DNA of 64,000 nt, taken from Planococcus halotolerans. GTDB taxonomy: Bacteria > Bacillota > Bacilli > Bacillales_A > Planococcaceae. The notes beneath the pieces were generated by a model. That model had not been told where the DNA came from. It did no database searches and was given only the letters and a program-made list of their open reading frames with translations. Position 1 is the stretch's first letter, and each line of letters starts with the position of its first letter. The DNA lies in the NCBI RefSeq assembly GCF_003289955.1, contig NZ_QLZR01000006.1, positions 1-64,000 on the forward strand, in the 5' to 3' direction. Positions 16,285 to 22,757 of this stretch are shown piece by piece. The position numbers were made by a program, and so were the translations under genes.

Positions 16285-17211
16285 TCAACTTTCTTTTTGC
16301 TTTTCCCCTTCTCTCCGCATATACGAAATAGCGTATGCCGGGTTACGGAAATGCAGGATGGGATCATCCGTGCATTCGACGCCTTCTGCCAGGATAGTTG
16401 GATCATACAGCAACCCTTCCGCTTCGTCAGTCTTTTCTGTTAGCACTATGCGCCCGAGTTCGACTTTCTTTCTATCCTCAGCCCAGTCTTTCGTTGGGTC
16501 ATCTACAGGATCATCTGTATCTCCAATCACCGCTATCAGACGGAAAGCCGTTTCACCTCGAATTACGCGTTCTTCCAGCTCTTTCTCAAAATCCCCTTTT
16601 TTCACGGACGCAGCCTCCACTGGATTCAACGACTCCACGCCCGCTTCCGGATGCCACTGGAATTTGACGGGTATGCGCTGGCCAGTGCCGTTAACCAGGT
16701 AAAATGCGTGAATGGAATGGTAGAGACCGGTCGCGAAACTAGCCGGACTCTGCATTTTCCGGATGATGCGGATTGCTGCTCGGCTTTCGGGATATTTGAT
16801 GAACAATTTGATGAGATCCCGCAGCCGGGGTTTGCCCTTTTTAAACGATTTCGCGATATCCAGCATTTCCGTAAACACTTCCGGAGTGCGCGAAAAGAAT
16901 ATCGGAGACGTAACGCCGACGCTGTTCATTACTTGGCCATCCGGCAACTGGAATTGCACAGCCATTCCTTTTACCGGTGATAAATTATCCGTCCAAAATG
17001 GATCTGGAGAACTGTGCGAAAATCGCACCACAGCTTTGGTCGTCCCTTCCCGGAGATGGCGCGCGACGGTCCAATTCTTCCCTTCGCCGTTTGCTGTGAA
17101 TACGGCTTTATATCCCGTCCCTCTTGAATGCGCGCGTCTATAGGTTTTATGTTCCCCAAACACTTTCTCGATTTTATTGACTGCGGTTTCCGCAAGCTTT
17201 TCCTTCGCCAT
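16285..17211 (-). CDS. Catalase-related heme peroxidase (mini-catalase, SrpA-like)
   Basis: The 308-residue protein matches the short catalase-like peroxidases: RRAHSRGTGYKAVF holds the distal His near the N terminus, followed by VVRFSHSSPDP and VKGMAVQFQLPDG. It lacks the length and C-terminal parts of true catalases (compare katA at 57158, 488 residues). Members use heme to act on hydrogen or organic peroxides. ATG at 17211 is chosen since GAGGTGATT lies just before it; the frame extends upstream without another good start. Confidence 0.8.
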   Translation of the reverse strand: MAKEKLAETAVNKIEKVFGEHKTYRRAHSRGTGYKAVFTANGEGKNWTVARHLREGTTKAVVRFSHSSPDPFWTDNLSPVKGMAVQFQLPDGQVMNSVGVTSPIFFSRTPEVFTEMLDIAKSFKKGKPRLRDLIKLFIKYPESRAAIRIIRKMQSPASFATGLYHSIHAFYLVNGTGQRIPVKFQWHPEAGVESLNPVEAASVKKGDFEKELEERVIRGETAFRLIAVIGDTDDPVDDPTKDWAEDRKKVELGRIVLTEKTDEAEGLLYDPTILAEGVECTDDPILHFRNPAYAISYMRREGEKQKES

Positions 17212-17326
17212 CCAATCACCTCGTCCTGCTGTATTTAAATTACAAACTTGCCTTTCCATACCCGCTATTGAATACTTTTAAAGATAACGGGAATACATCA
17301 CTATAAATGAAAAAGGAGGCAATACA

Positions 17327-17596
17327 ATGGATGTTAAACACGGCAACAATAAATTCTATGTTGAAAAAGACTCTGAGGAAATGGCTTCACTTGCTTATGC
17401 ACCGGACGGCGATGTGCTGACGGTCACTCACACGGAAGTGTCACCTGAACTTTCCGGGCAGGGCGTCGGCAAGCAATTGGTGAGCGAAGTGGTGCAATAC
17501 GCACGTAATGAAGGCAAAACCATCGATGCCCAATGTTCATTTGCGCGTGGCGTCATTGAAAAGACTCCGGAATTTCAGGATGTTCTAAAGAATTAA
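17327..17596 (+). CDS. Small GNAT-like N-acetyltransferase (YjdJ type)
   Basis: An 89-residue one-domain protein with LTVTHTEVSPELSGQGVGKQLV, where the Q-G-V-G-x-x-L acetyl-CoA loop is visible, matching the minimal COG2388 GNAT group. The substrate is unknown. AAAGGAGG precedes ATG. A hairpin terminator (17602-17634) follows directly, so it forms its own unit. Confidence 0.8.
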   Translation: MDVKHGNNKFYVEKDSEEMASLAYAPDGDVLTVTHTEVSPELSGQGVGKQLVSEVVQYARNEGKTIDAQCSFARGVIEKTPEFQDVLKN

Positions 17597-17601
17597 TGCC
17601 C

Positions 17602-17634
17602 AAAAGCATATCCGTTTTGCGGGTATGCTTTTTT
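17602..17634 (+). terminator. Terminator of the small acetyltransferase gene
   Basis: AAAAGCATA and TATGCTTTT pair around a CC/GG core, followed by TTTTTT. Confidence 0.8.
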
Positions 17635-17686
17635 CAACCCTTTGCCATTTAGACATCCGATCATTTTTTTGAAAGGAAGTGCAGGC

Positions 17687-18934
17687 ATGGATTATACACT
17701 GGAAGAAGCAATCAGCCGATTTGCGCAGCCGGTCAATGGCTTGAATGATTTGGAACCATTGATGGAAGCAGTAGGCGACGCGAAAATCGTCCTGCTGGGT
17801 GAAGCTACGCATGGAACATCAGAATATTATCAATGGCGCGCCGAATTCTCGAAACGGCTGATTCAGGAAAAAGGATTTACGCTTATTGCAGTGGAGGGTG
17901 ATTGGCCGTCCGCTTACCAGGTCCACCGCTACATCAATAATTTTACCGAAGCGGATGAAACCGCCCGGAATCTGCTCAAACAAGCATTTACCCGCTGGCC
18001 AACGTGGATGTGGGCCAATGAAGAAATTGCTGGTTTTATTGATTGGCTGAAGGATTATAACGCTTCACTAAATCAAAAGATCGGTTTTTACGGAATCGAT
18101 GTGTACAGCCTTTGGGAGTCGATGGAAGAAGTGATTCATTATTTGAATGATGTGGATCCTGAAGGCGGAGACGTGGAACTGGCGAAGCAGGCATTTTCCT
18201 GTTTCGATCCGAGCAATAGGAAACCCGAGAAATATGCAATTTCCTATGCGACTTTTTCGGAGGGCTGCATCGATGAAGTCACCCAGTTGCTTGCTTCCAT
18301 CCGAAGCAACGCGGAGAATTATACAAATGAAGAAGAAGCCGACCTGAATCTGCAGATCAACTCACTGGTTGCGAAAAACGCGGAAGAATATTACCGCGCA
18401 ATGGTCAGAAGCGGTGCAGAGTCCTGGAACATCCGTGATCACCATATGGTGGAAACGGTCAATGAATTGCGGAACTATCACGGCACCGATGCCCGTATTA
18501 TCATCTGGGAGCATAACACGCATATCGGCGATGCACGGGCGACGGATATGAAAGACGATAAGATGGTAAATGTCGGGCAATTGCTGCGCGAGCAGAATCC
18601 GCCTGAAGATGTCTTCGCCGTTGGTTTTGGTTCGTACGAAGGCACTGTCATTGCAGCGGAAGCATGGGAAGCGCCGTATGAAGAAATGGTGCTGCCGCCT
18701 GGCAGGAAGAATTCATGGGAAGAATTGCTGCACCGGACCGGCGCACATGATAAATTGCTGATTTTCGATGACAGCAACCGACGCCTGTTCGATCGCTGGA
18801 TCGGACACCGGGCAGTCGGAGTCGTTTATAACCCTGAGCACGAAGCTTATGGCAATTACGTGCCGTCCATGATTTCAAAACGTTACGACGCGTTCCTGTT
18901 CTTTGACCGTACACATGCGTTGAAGCCGCTTTAG
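17687..18934 (+). CDS. Erythromycin-esterase family protein
   Basis: The 415-residue protein shows the family motifs LLGEATHGTSEYYQWRAE near residue 38, EGDWPSAYQVHRY near 75 and IIWEHNTHIGDAR near 270, with the Glu and His used by erythromycin esterases. Chromosomal members in bacilli are common and have broad or unknown substrates; resistance to macrolides cannot be claimed. ATG at 17687 has GGAAG at good distance; the earlier in-frame ATG at 17642 lies inside the previous terminator region. Confidence 0.82.
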   Translation: MDYTLEEAISRFAQPVNGLNDLEPLMEAVGDAKIVLLGEATHGTSEYYQWRAEFSKRLIQEKGFTLIAVEGDWPSAYQVHRYINNFTEADETARNLLKQAFTRWPTWMWANEEIAGFIDWLKDYNASLNQKIGFYGIDVYSLWESMEEVIHYLNDVDPEGGDVELAKQAFSCFDPSNRKPEKYAISYATFSEGCIDEVTQLLASIRSNAENYTNEEEADLNLQINSLVAKNAEEYYRAMVRSGAESWNIRDHHMVETVNELRNYHGTDARIIIWEHNTHIGDARATDMKDDKMVNVGQLLREQNPPEDVFAVGFGSYEGTVIAAEAWEAPYEEMVLPPGRKNSWEELLHRTGAHDKLLIFDDSNRRLFDRWIGHRAVGVVYNPEHEAYGNYVPSMISKRYDAFLFFDRTHALKPL

Positions 18935-18941
18935 AATGCAA

Positions 18942-18976
18942 AAAGCCAACTAAGGTTGATTCCTTAGTTGGCTTTA
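18942..18976. terminator. Terminator of the esterase-family gene
   Basis: AAAGCCAACTAAGG pairs with CCTTAGTTGGCTTT (14 bp) around a 6-base loop, followed by ATT. It also lies past the convergent 19001-19678 gene. Confidence 0.8.
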
Positions 18977-19000
18977 TTAAAATCCATTCATTAACATGCT

Positions 19001-19678
19001 TTAACGGAATTCACCGTCAACGACGTTATAGAGGAAATTCCAGTTATCCGCTTTGTAAAGCTCATGGAATGTCAGGCGATCCCCGTTGCCGAGTGTAACA
19101 TGTTCATTTGAAATCGCAACAACCATAGCAGTGGAAGTATTATCCAAGTTTAAATAGACATCTCCGATAGATGGGCGGATTGCATCACGCTCACGGATTT
19201 TGTCAATCAATTCCTTGTCCGCTTCCAGCTGGCTGGCATCGACTTTTGACTTATCGTAATAAACGATATCTTTGCTTCCTTCTGCCTCACCCGGCTGCAT
19301 GACGAAGAATTCTCTGAATTTCACTGTATTTTGTCTGGTCGTCACCACATTCTTGCCTTCCACTGATTCCACTTTCTCGAATTCATTGAGGGAATAATGG
19401 TCCATATAATCCGGATCCGGTTTACTGATCAGGATATAGCCGCCTTCTTCCGGCCCTATATCATCCCGCAAAGTATAGCGGGTCCCGAAGAATAGGAAAG
19501 AATCGAGATGCTGCGGCTTATAGAGTGAGACTTCATCCGCTTTGCAATCCACTTGTTCCATGTCTTTGATCCGGAACAGGTGAACGGATTTCTTGGCCAA
19601 AGGTTTGACCGAATAGACTTTATGCAATTCGTTATTATAATAGACAAACTGCCCTTTTCTAACTTGAATTAATTTCAT
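19001..19678 (-). CDS. Uncharacterised protein with an N-terminal EF-P/KOW-like segment
   Basis: This 225-residue protein starts KLIQVRKGQFVYYNNELHKV, which has the pattern of the N-terminal beta domain of elongation factor P (KKG ... Y.G....V), but lacks the EF-P OB domains. The rest is rich in Asp/Tyr, with no motif I recognise. It is cytosolic by appearance. GGAGGG precedes the ATG. I assign no function. Confidence 0.6.
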   Translation of the reverse strand: MKLIQVRKGQFVYYNNELHKVYSVKPLAKKSVHLFRIKDMEQVDCKADEVSLYKPQHLDSFLFFGTRYTLRDDIGPEEGGYILISKPDPDYMDHYSLNEFEKVESVEGKNVVTTRQNTVKFREFFVMQPGEAEGSKDIVYYDKSKVDASQLEADKELIDKIRERDAIRPSIGDVYLNLDNTSTAMVVAISNEHVTLGNGDRLTFHELYKADNWNFLYNVVDGEFR

Positions 19679-19806
19679 CTTTTTCCCTCCGATACTCTCA
19701 TACGTCTTGCGTTAAATTCTAGAGGATTTTTTAATGGAAGTCCAAGCATCCATCTATATTTTTTGGTATGTTTAAGTTTAAGTTTGCTGATAAGGAGCTG
19801 ATAAGT

Positions 19807-20103
19807 ATGGAATACGAAAATCGCGACGAATATATCATTAAAAAATACCAGCAGGATGAAGCGACAATGATCCAGCTTTTTGTTAACTGGTCACTGCAGA
19901 ATAACCTGGATCCGGTTCAGCTTTATCAAAGAGCCTATCCTGCCCAGTCGCAAAATGATGCGCTGGTCCGCGCTGTCGAAGAAGCAGATCCGTCTGAATT
20001 TGAAATCAGCAATGAAACCCTTCTTGACGTACTGCAATTGTTTGGAAATGACGATCTTGCTTTTGTCGCTTCCGAAGAAATGGAAAAATTGGAACGTAAA
20101 TAA
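19807..20103 (+). CDS. Uncharacterised small acidic protein
   Basis: A 98-residue helical, acidic protein beginning MEYENRDEYIIKKYQQDE. ATG at 19807 follows AAGGAG by 10 bases; an ATG at 19768 has no ribosome site. It reads divergently from the 19001-19678 gene and is followed directly by a repeat hairpin (20119-20151). I do not recognise the family. Confidence 0.65.
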   Translation: MEYENRDEYIIKKYQQDEATMIQLFVNWSLQNNLDPVQLYQRAYPAQSQNDALVRAVEEADPSEFEISNETLLDVLQLFGNDDLAFVASEEMEKLERK

Positions 20104-20240
20104 AGAAAAGCGGAAGCGAGAGATAGCCCAAACTTGTTTGGGACTATCTCTTGCGACGAAGCAGCGCAGCGATGCAGAGACAGGAGCAGCCTTTTACCCG
20201 AAGAGCTGGGCCGCTGGAGTCTAGACAATAACGAAAAGCG
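20104..20240. repeat. Dispersed long-hairpin repeat, short version
   Basis: Begins AAAGAAAAGCGGAAGCG directly after the previous stop. It holds a hairpin at 20119-20151 (AGAGATAGCCCAAAC with GTTTGGGACTATCTCT), then TTGCGACGAAGC and CGCAGCGATGCAG as at 15645, and ends CCCGAAGAGCTGG ... GGAGTCTAGACAATAACGAAAAGCG. It shares both ends with the 15645-15915 copy but lacks its middle. Confidence 0.65.
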
Positions 20241-20258
20241 TCACAAAGCGTTCGCTCT

Positions 20259-20705
20259 TTATTTGCGTTTTTTCCGCAATTCTTTCGCTTTGTTCTCTAT
20301 ATAGCTTGTCCGAAGATTTTCATACCGATTCGAAGCTACATTACTGTAAATTTTGCTGAAACGGGCAGTTTCATTGTTTTCCTCTTCTGCCGGTTCTTCG
20401 GGAGTTTCATCTACCGGCTCGGGCTCAGCAGCAGCTTTTTCTTTTTTCGCTGATTTTTTTTGTTTTTCCTCTGCTTTTTCAACCGGTTCTTTAGTGGCTG
20501 CCACAGGTTCTGTTTGAATTTCTGCTGGTTCTGGTGTTGGCTGTTGCTTTGGTTCCGCTGCCGGCTCCACCGTTTTTTCTTCTGCTTTCGGTGCTGGCTC
20601 AGCCGGCGGTTCTGTGACTTCTGGAACCGGTTCTGCAGCAGGCTCCTTCACTTCTTCCGTTTCCGGTGTTTTGTTCAATTCTGTTGTTTCATCTTTTTTC
20701 TCCAT
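20259..20705 (-). CDS. Pro/Glu/Ala-rich low-complexity protein with a basic C-terminal tail
   Basis: The 148-residue product has about 100 residues dominated by PAEP-, EEK- and EPV-type runs, then a short basic, aromatic tail (residues about 110-148) ending KELRKKRK. No signal peptide or membrane segment is seen. The first part should be disordered and the tail could bind nucleic acid or membrane; this is inference. A very strong GGGAGGGGGAG precedes ATG. It precedes nothing closely coupled: 123 bases separate it from the DUF1992 gene. Confidence 0.65.
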   Translation of the reverse strand: MEKKDETTELNKTPETEEVKEPAAEPVPEVTEPPAEPAPKAEEKTVEPAAEPKQQPTPEPAEIQTEPVAATKEPVEKAEEKQKKSAKKEKAAAEPEPVDETPEEPAEEENNETARFSKIYSNVASNRYENLRTSYIENKAKELRKKRK

Positions 20706-20828
20706 TATTGCTCCCCCTCCCTTTTCTGCTTCCTGCTAAATAGACTCACGAGAAAAATTCCCTAATTATTGCGCTGTTAAACCAAAAACGAACTCCAAAA
20801 CATGGCTGTGTCCGTTTTCTCCATAATG

Positions 20829-21215
20829 CTATTCCCACCGGCTTGCCATTCGGCTAATGTTTTCAAGCGTTACCGAGCCTTTTTGCAGAGGCAGCGGACA
20901 GGATTTATTAAATTCATGGATTTTTTCATTGATACTCGCTAACCGCAGAGGAAGGTCTTTTTTCTTGCCGGCCTGCAGCTGTTCGAGCACCCCCTGAATC
21001 TGATCGCGGATTTCATGCTGCAATTTCAGCCAATGCGGCTTGTATCCGGCTTCATTTGCGATGCGCTGAAAATGCTGAAAAAGATCCCCTGAAAAATATT
21101 CTGCCGGCAACGGTTTACCGGCGCCCGGTAAATTATCCATTCCACCGGTCTTCTCGTATTCCTTTAGGATTTCCCCGATCAGATCTGTGCGAATTTCCTG
21201 TTTTTCTTCCGCCAT
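20829..21215 (-). CDS. DUF1992 protein (DnaJ homologue subfamily C member 28-like)
   Basis: A 128-residue protein with DLIGEILKEYEKTGGMDNLPGAGKPL near the N terminus (the DNLPGAGKPL core typical of DUF1992), followed by a helical segment. Bacterial members lack the J-domain of eukaryotic DNAJC28 and have no known role. It lies 21 bases after the hot-dog thioesterase gene and is probably cotranscribed. Confidence 0.8.
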   Translation of the reverse strand: MAEEKQEIRTDLIGEILKEYEKTGGMDNLPGAGKPLPAEYFSGDLFQHFQRIANEAGYKPHWLKLQHEIRDQIQGVLEQLQAGKKKDLPLRLASINEKIHEFNKSCPLPLQKGSVTLENISRMASRWE

Positions 21216-21236
21216 TTCCTCCAGCCCCTTAGAAAA

Positions 21237-21716
21237 TCATTTTCCGAATGATGAAGGCATGACAACCGCAACTACTGTACCTGTTGCACAAACTGTTCCG
21301 CCAGCCGCAACTTCTATATTCACTTTGAATTTTTTCGGATGGATTTCTTCCACTTCACCTACCGCTGTTAATGTGACGCCCTGCGGAGTCGGCTTCAGGT
21401 AATCGACATGCAGCGAGGCCGTAACAAAACGCGGCGGCTCTTCTCCACTGCCTGGTTCAAAACCATTTTTTCTATGCAATGCCAATGAAGCCGAGCCTGT
21501 TCCGTGGCAATCGATAAGTGAAGCAATCACGCCTCCGTAAACAAATCCCGGAATGGCCGTATGCTCACTGCCGGGTTCGTATTCGGTAAAGGTCTTATCC
21601 CCTTGCCACCTTGTCCGGAAATGATGGCCGTGCTCATTCAAACGTCCGCATCCATAACAATGCGCAAATTCTTCCGCGTATTCATCCTGAATTGCTGTAA
21701 TCGGGGTATCACTCAT
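21237..21716 (-). CDS. PaaI-like hot-dog thioesterase
   Basis: The 159-residue protein is a 4HBT hot-dog fold: CYGCGRLNEHGH near residue 19, then GFVYGGVIASLIDCHGTGSA, where the usual HGG motif is YGG with a nearby Asp, and a C-terminal strand region. The paired cysteines near the start are common in this subgroup. Probable acyl-CoA thioesterase; substrate unknown. AGAGGAG precedes ATG. Confidence 0.8.
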   Translation of the reverse strand: MSDTPITAIQDEYAEEFAHCYGCGRLNEHGHHFRTRWQGDKTFTEYEPGSEHTAIPGFVYGGVIASLIDCHGTGSASLALHRKNGFEPGSGEEPPRFVTASLHVDYLKPTPQGVTLTAVGEVEEIHPKKFKVNIEVAAGGTVCATGTVVAVVMPSSFGK

Positions 21717-21834
21717 TCTTTTCTCCTCTTTCCTTGAAATATTTTCGGCTATTTTTTGTAAGATATTACCTCAATTTTAGCATAATAACGAAAAAAAGAA
21801 CGAACTATTCTGAATCTCATTGGCATAGTGGATT

Positions 21835-21859
21835 GTTTAAAACTATATAGGGCGGGAAA
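21835..21859 (+). promoter_or_regulatory. SigB-type promoter
   Basis: GTTTAA (21835-21840), 13 bases, GGGAAA (21854-21859) resembles the SigB consensus GTTTAA-N13/14-GGGTAT. It lies about 34 bases before the DUF2188-like gene. Confidence 0.5.
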
Positions 21860-21892
21860 AGAAATAGAGATCAGGAAAGGAGTTTGATACGA

Positions 21893-22090
21893 ATGAAATG
21901 TTATAGTGTAGCACCTGACCAGGATGCAACCCGCTGGATCGTCAAACTGGAGGACGTGGCTCCGACCGAGTCATTCCCAAGCAAAGACGGAGCGATTGCT
22001 GCTGCTGAAGAACTCGCTAAAGACAATACACCGAGCAAACTTCAGATTCTGGATAAGGACCATAACATAGTTGAAGAACGAGAATATTAA
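21893..22090 (+). CDS. DUF2188-like small protein
   Basis: A 65-residue protein with WIVKLEDV ... FPSKDGAIAAAEELAK, matching the small DUF2188 fold (Trp, then a helix with repeated Ala and Lys). AAAGGAG lies 10 bases before ATG at 21893. A SigB-like promoter upstream suggests stress induction, in line with many small proteins of this type. Function unknown. Confidence 0.75.
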   Translation: MKCYSVAPDQDATRWIVKLEDVAPTESFPSKDGAIAAAEELAKDNTPSKLQILDKDHNIVEEREY

Positions 22091-22141
22091 AAGGAAAGTG
22101 GAAGTGCCCATAAGAGCCGGGCGCTGAAATTTGTAAAGAAA

Positions 22142-22173
22142 AAAGCGGATCGCCTAAGCGATCCGCTTTTTTT
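22142..22173 (+). terminator. Terminator of the DUF2188-like gene
   Basis: AAAGCGGATCGC and GCGATCCGCTTTTTTT form a strong stem with a 4-base loop. A short AAAGTGGAAGTGCCC piece of the dispersed repeat lies just upstream (22094-22110). Confidence 0.85.
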
Positions 22174-22189
22174 GATGAAATTGGGCAAA

Positions 22190-22648
22190 TAGAAAAGCAC
22201 AGCCCTTTTCATCAGGCTGTGCTTCCCTTGTTGCAGCTTCTCCACTCTCGGAGAAGTTTACGCACGCGGAAAATTTGTCGATCATACTTCTACATTCTGA
22301 TAAAGGTTGACGAATGTTCTAAATCTCGTCAATACAGCTTCCTGTTCTGTCTGCATCTTTAGATTTTCGTCGCATTTACCTCTCAGCGAATCCGTTGTTC
22401 TGCAGTCAGATATTCAGTTGCACTTACACAAAAAACTTACCAAACTTCGTCTGAAACACTTTCTCTTCAGAAAACTTTACAAACTTGGTACCCGACGAGA
22501 TCACAATCGTCAGTAAAGCAAATTTTCCGCCAAGGCTGTGCATGTCCTCGTCTGGAGGCGATTGTAAACTACTAACCTGTTTACTCGTTTCTCCCTACGG
22601 TGGTTCCGCCTTGTACTCTCTAGATACCACCTTCAAATATTTCTTAAA
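22190..22648 (-). ncRNA. Putative structured non-coding RNA of about 455 nt
   Basis: The 667-base gap before pepF has no convincing gene but carries on the minus strand a promoter (22654-22683) and, about 455 bases on, a 10-bp terminator hairpin (22195-22224, AAGCACAGCC/GGCTGTGCTT then TTCT). Perfect complements lie between: GGUGGU 22626-22631 with 22599-22604; ACAAUCG 22559-22565 with 22503-22509 crossing GACGAG 22547-22552 with 22494-22499; UACCAA 22485-22490 with 22438-22443; AAAUCU 22361-22366 with 22321-22326 crossing UUGACGA 22326-22332 with 22307-22313; CUUCUCC 22237-22243 with 22250-22256. Conserved signatures of RNase P, tmRNA, SRP RNA or T-box were not found. A 39-codon frame (22424-22543) lies inside, with a poor ribosome site. 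Confidence 0.65.
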
Positions 22649-22653
22649 CCTCA

Positions 22654-22683
22654 TTTATAAGAATTTTTAAATTTATTTGATAA
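22654..22683 (-). promoter_or_regulatory. Promoter of the putative ncRNA
   Basis: On the minus strand TTATCA (22678-22683) and TATAAA (22654-22659) are 18 bases apart in very AT-rich sequence, about 7 bases before the first conserved hairpin region. Confidence 0.5.
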
Positions 22684-22689
22684 ATAGTT

Positions 22690-22718
22690 TTTACTTTTTT
22701 CCGCTTGCCCGCTATACT
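22690..22718 (+). promoter_or_regulatory. Promoter of pepF
   Basis: TTTACT (22690-22695), 17 bases, TATACT (22713-22718). It lies 40 bases before the start codon and back-to-back with the ncRNA promoter. Confidence 0.55.
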
Positions 22719-22757
22719 TGGAATAGTTCGATAACCGTAATAAAAGGAGCGAGATAA

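Noticed and set aside
17687..18934. Acquired macrolide resistance gene
   Set aside because: Erythromycin-esterase homologues are common chromosomal genes in bacilli; there is no mobile element or altered base composition around it.
22190..22648. RNase P RNA, tmRNA, SRP RNA or T-box for the same region
   Set aside because: Conserved strings of these RNAs (for example GAGGAAAGTCC, the tmRNA tag region and tRNA-like ends, or the T-box sequence before a synthetase gene) were looked for by eye and not found.
22307..22670. Two plus-strand ORFs of 61-69 codons opposite the putative RNA
   Set aside because: No ribosome sites and sequence dominated by the paired segments; they overlap each other in different frames.
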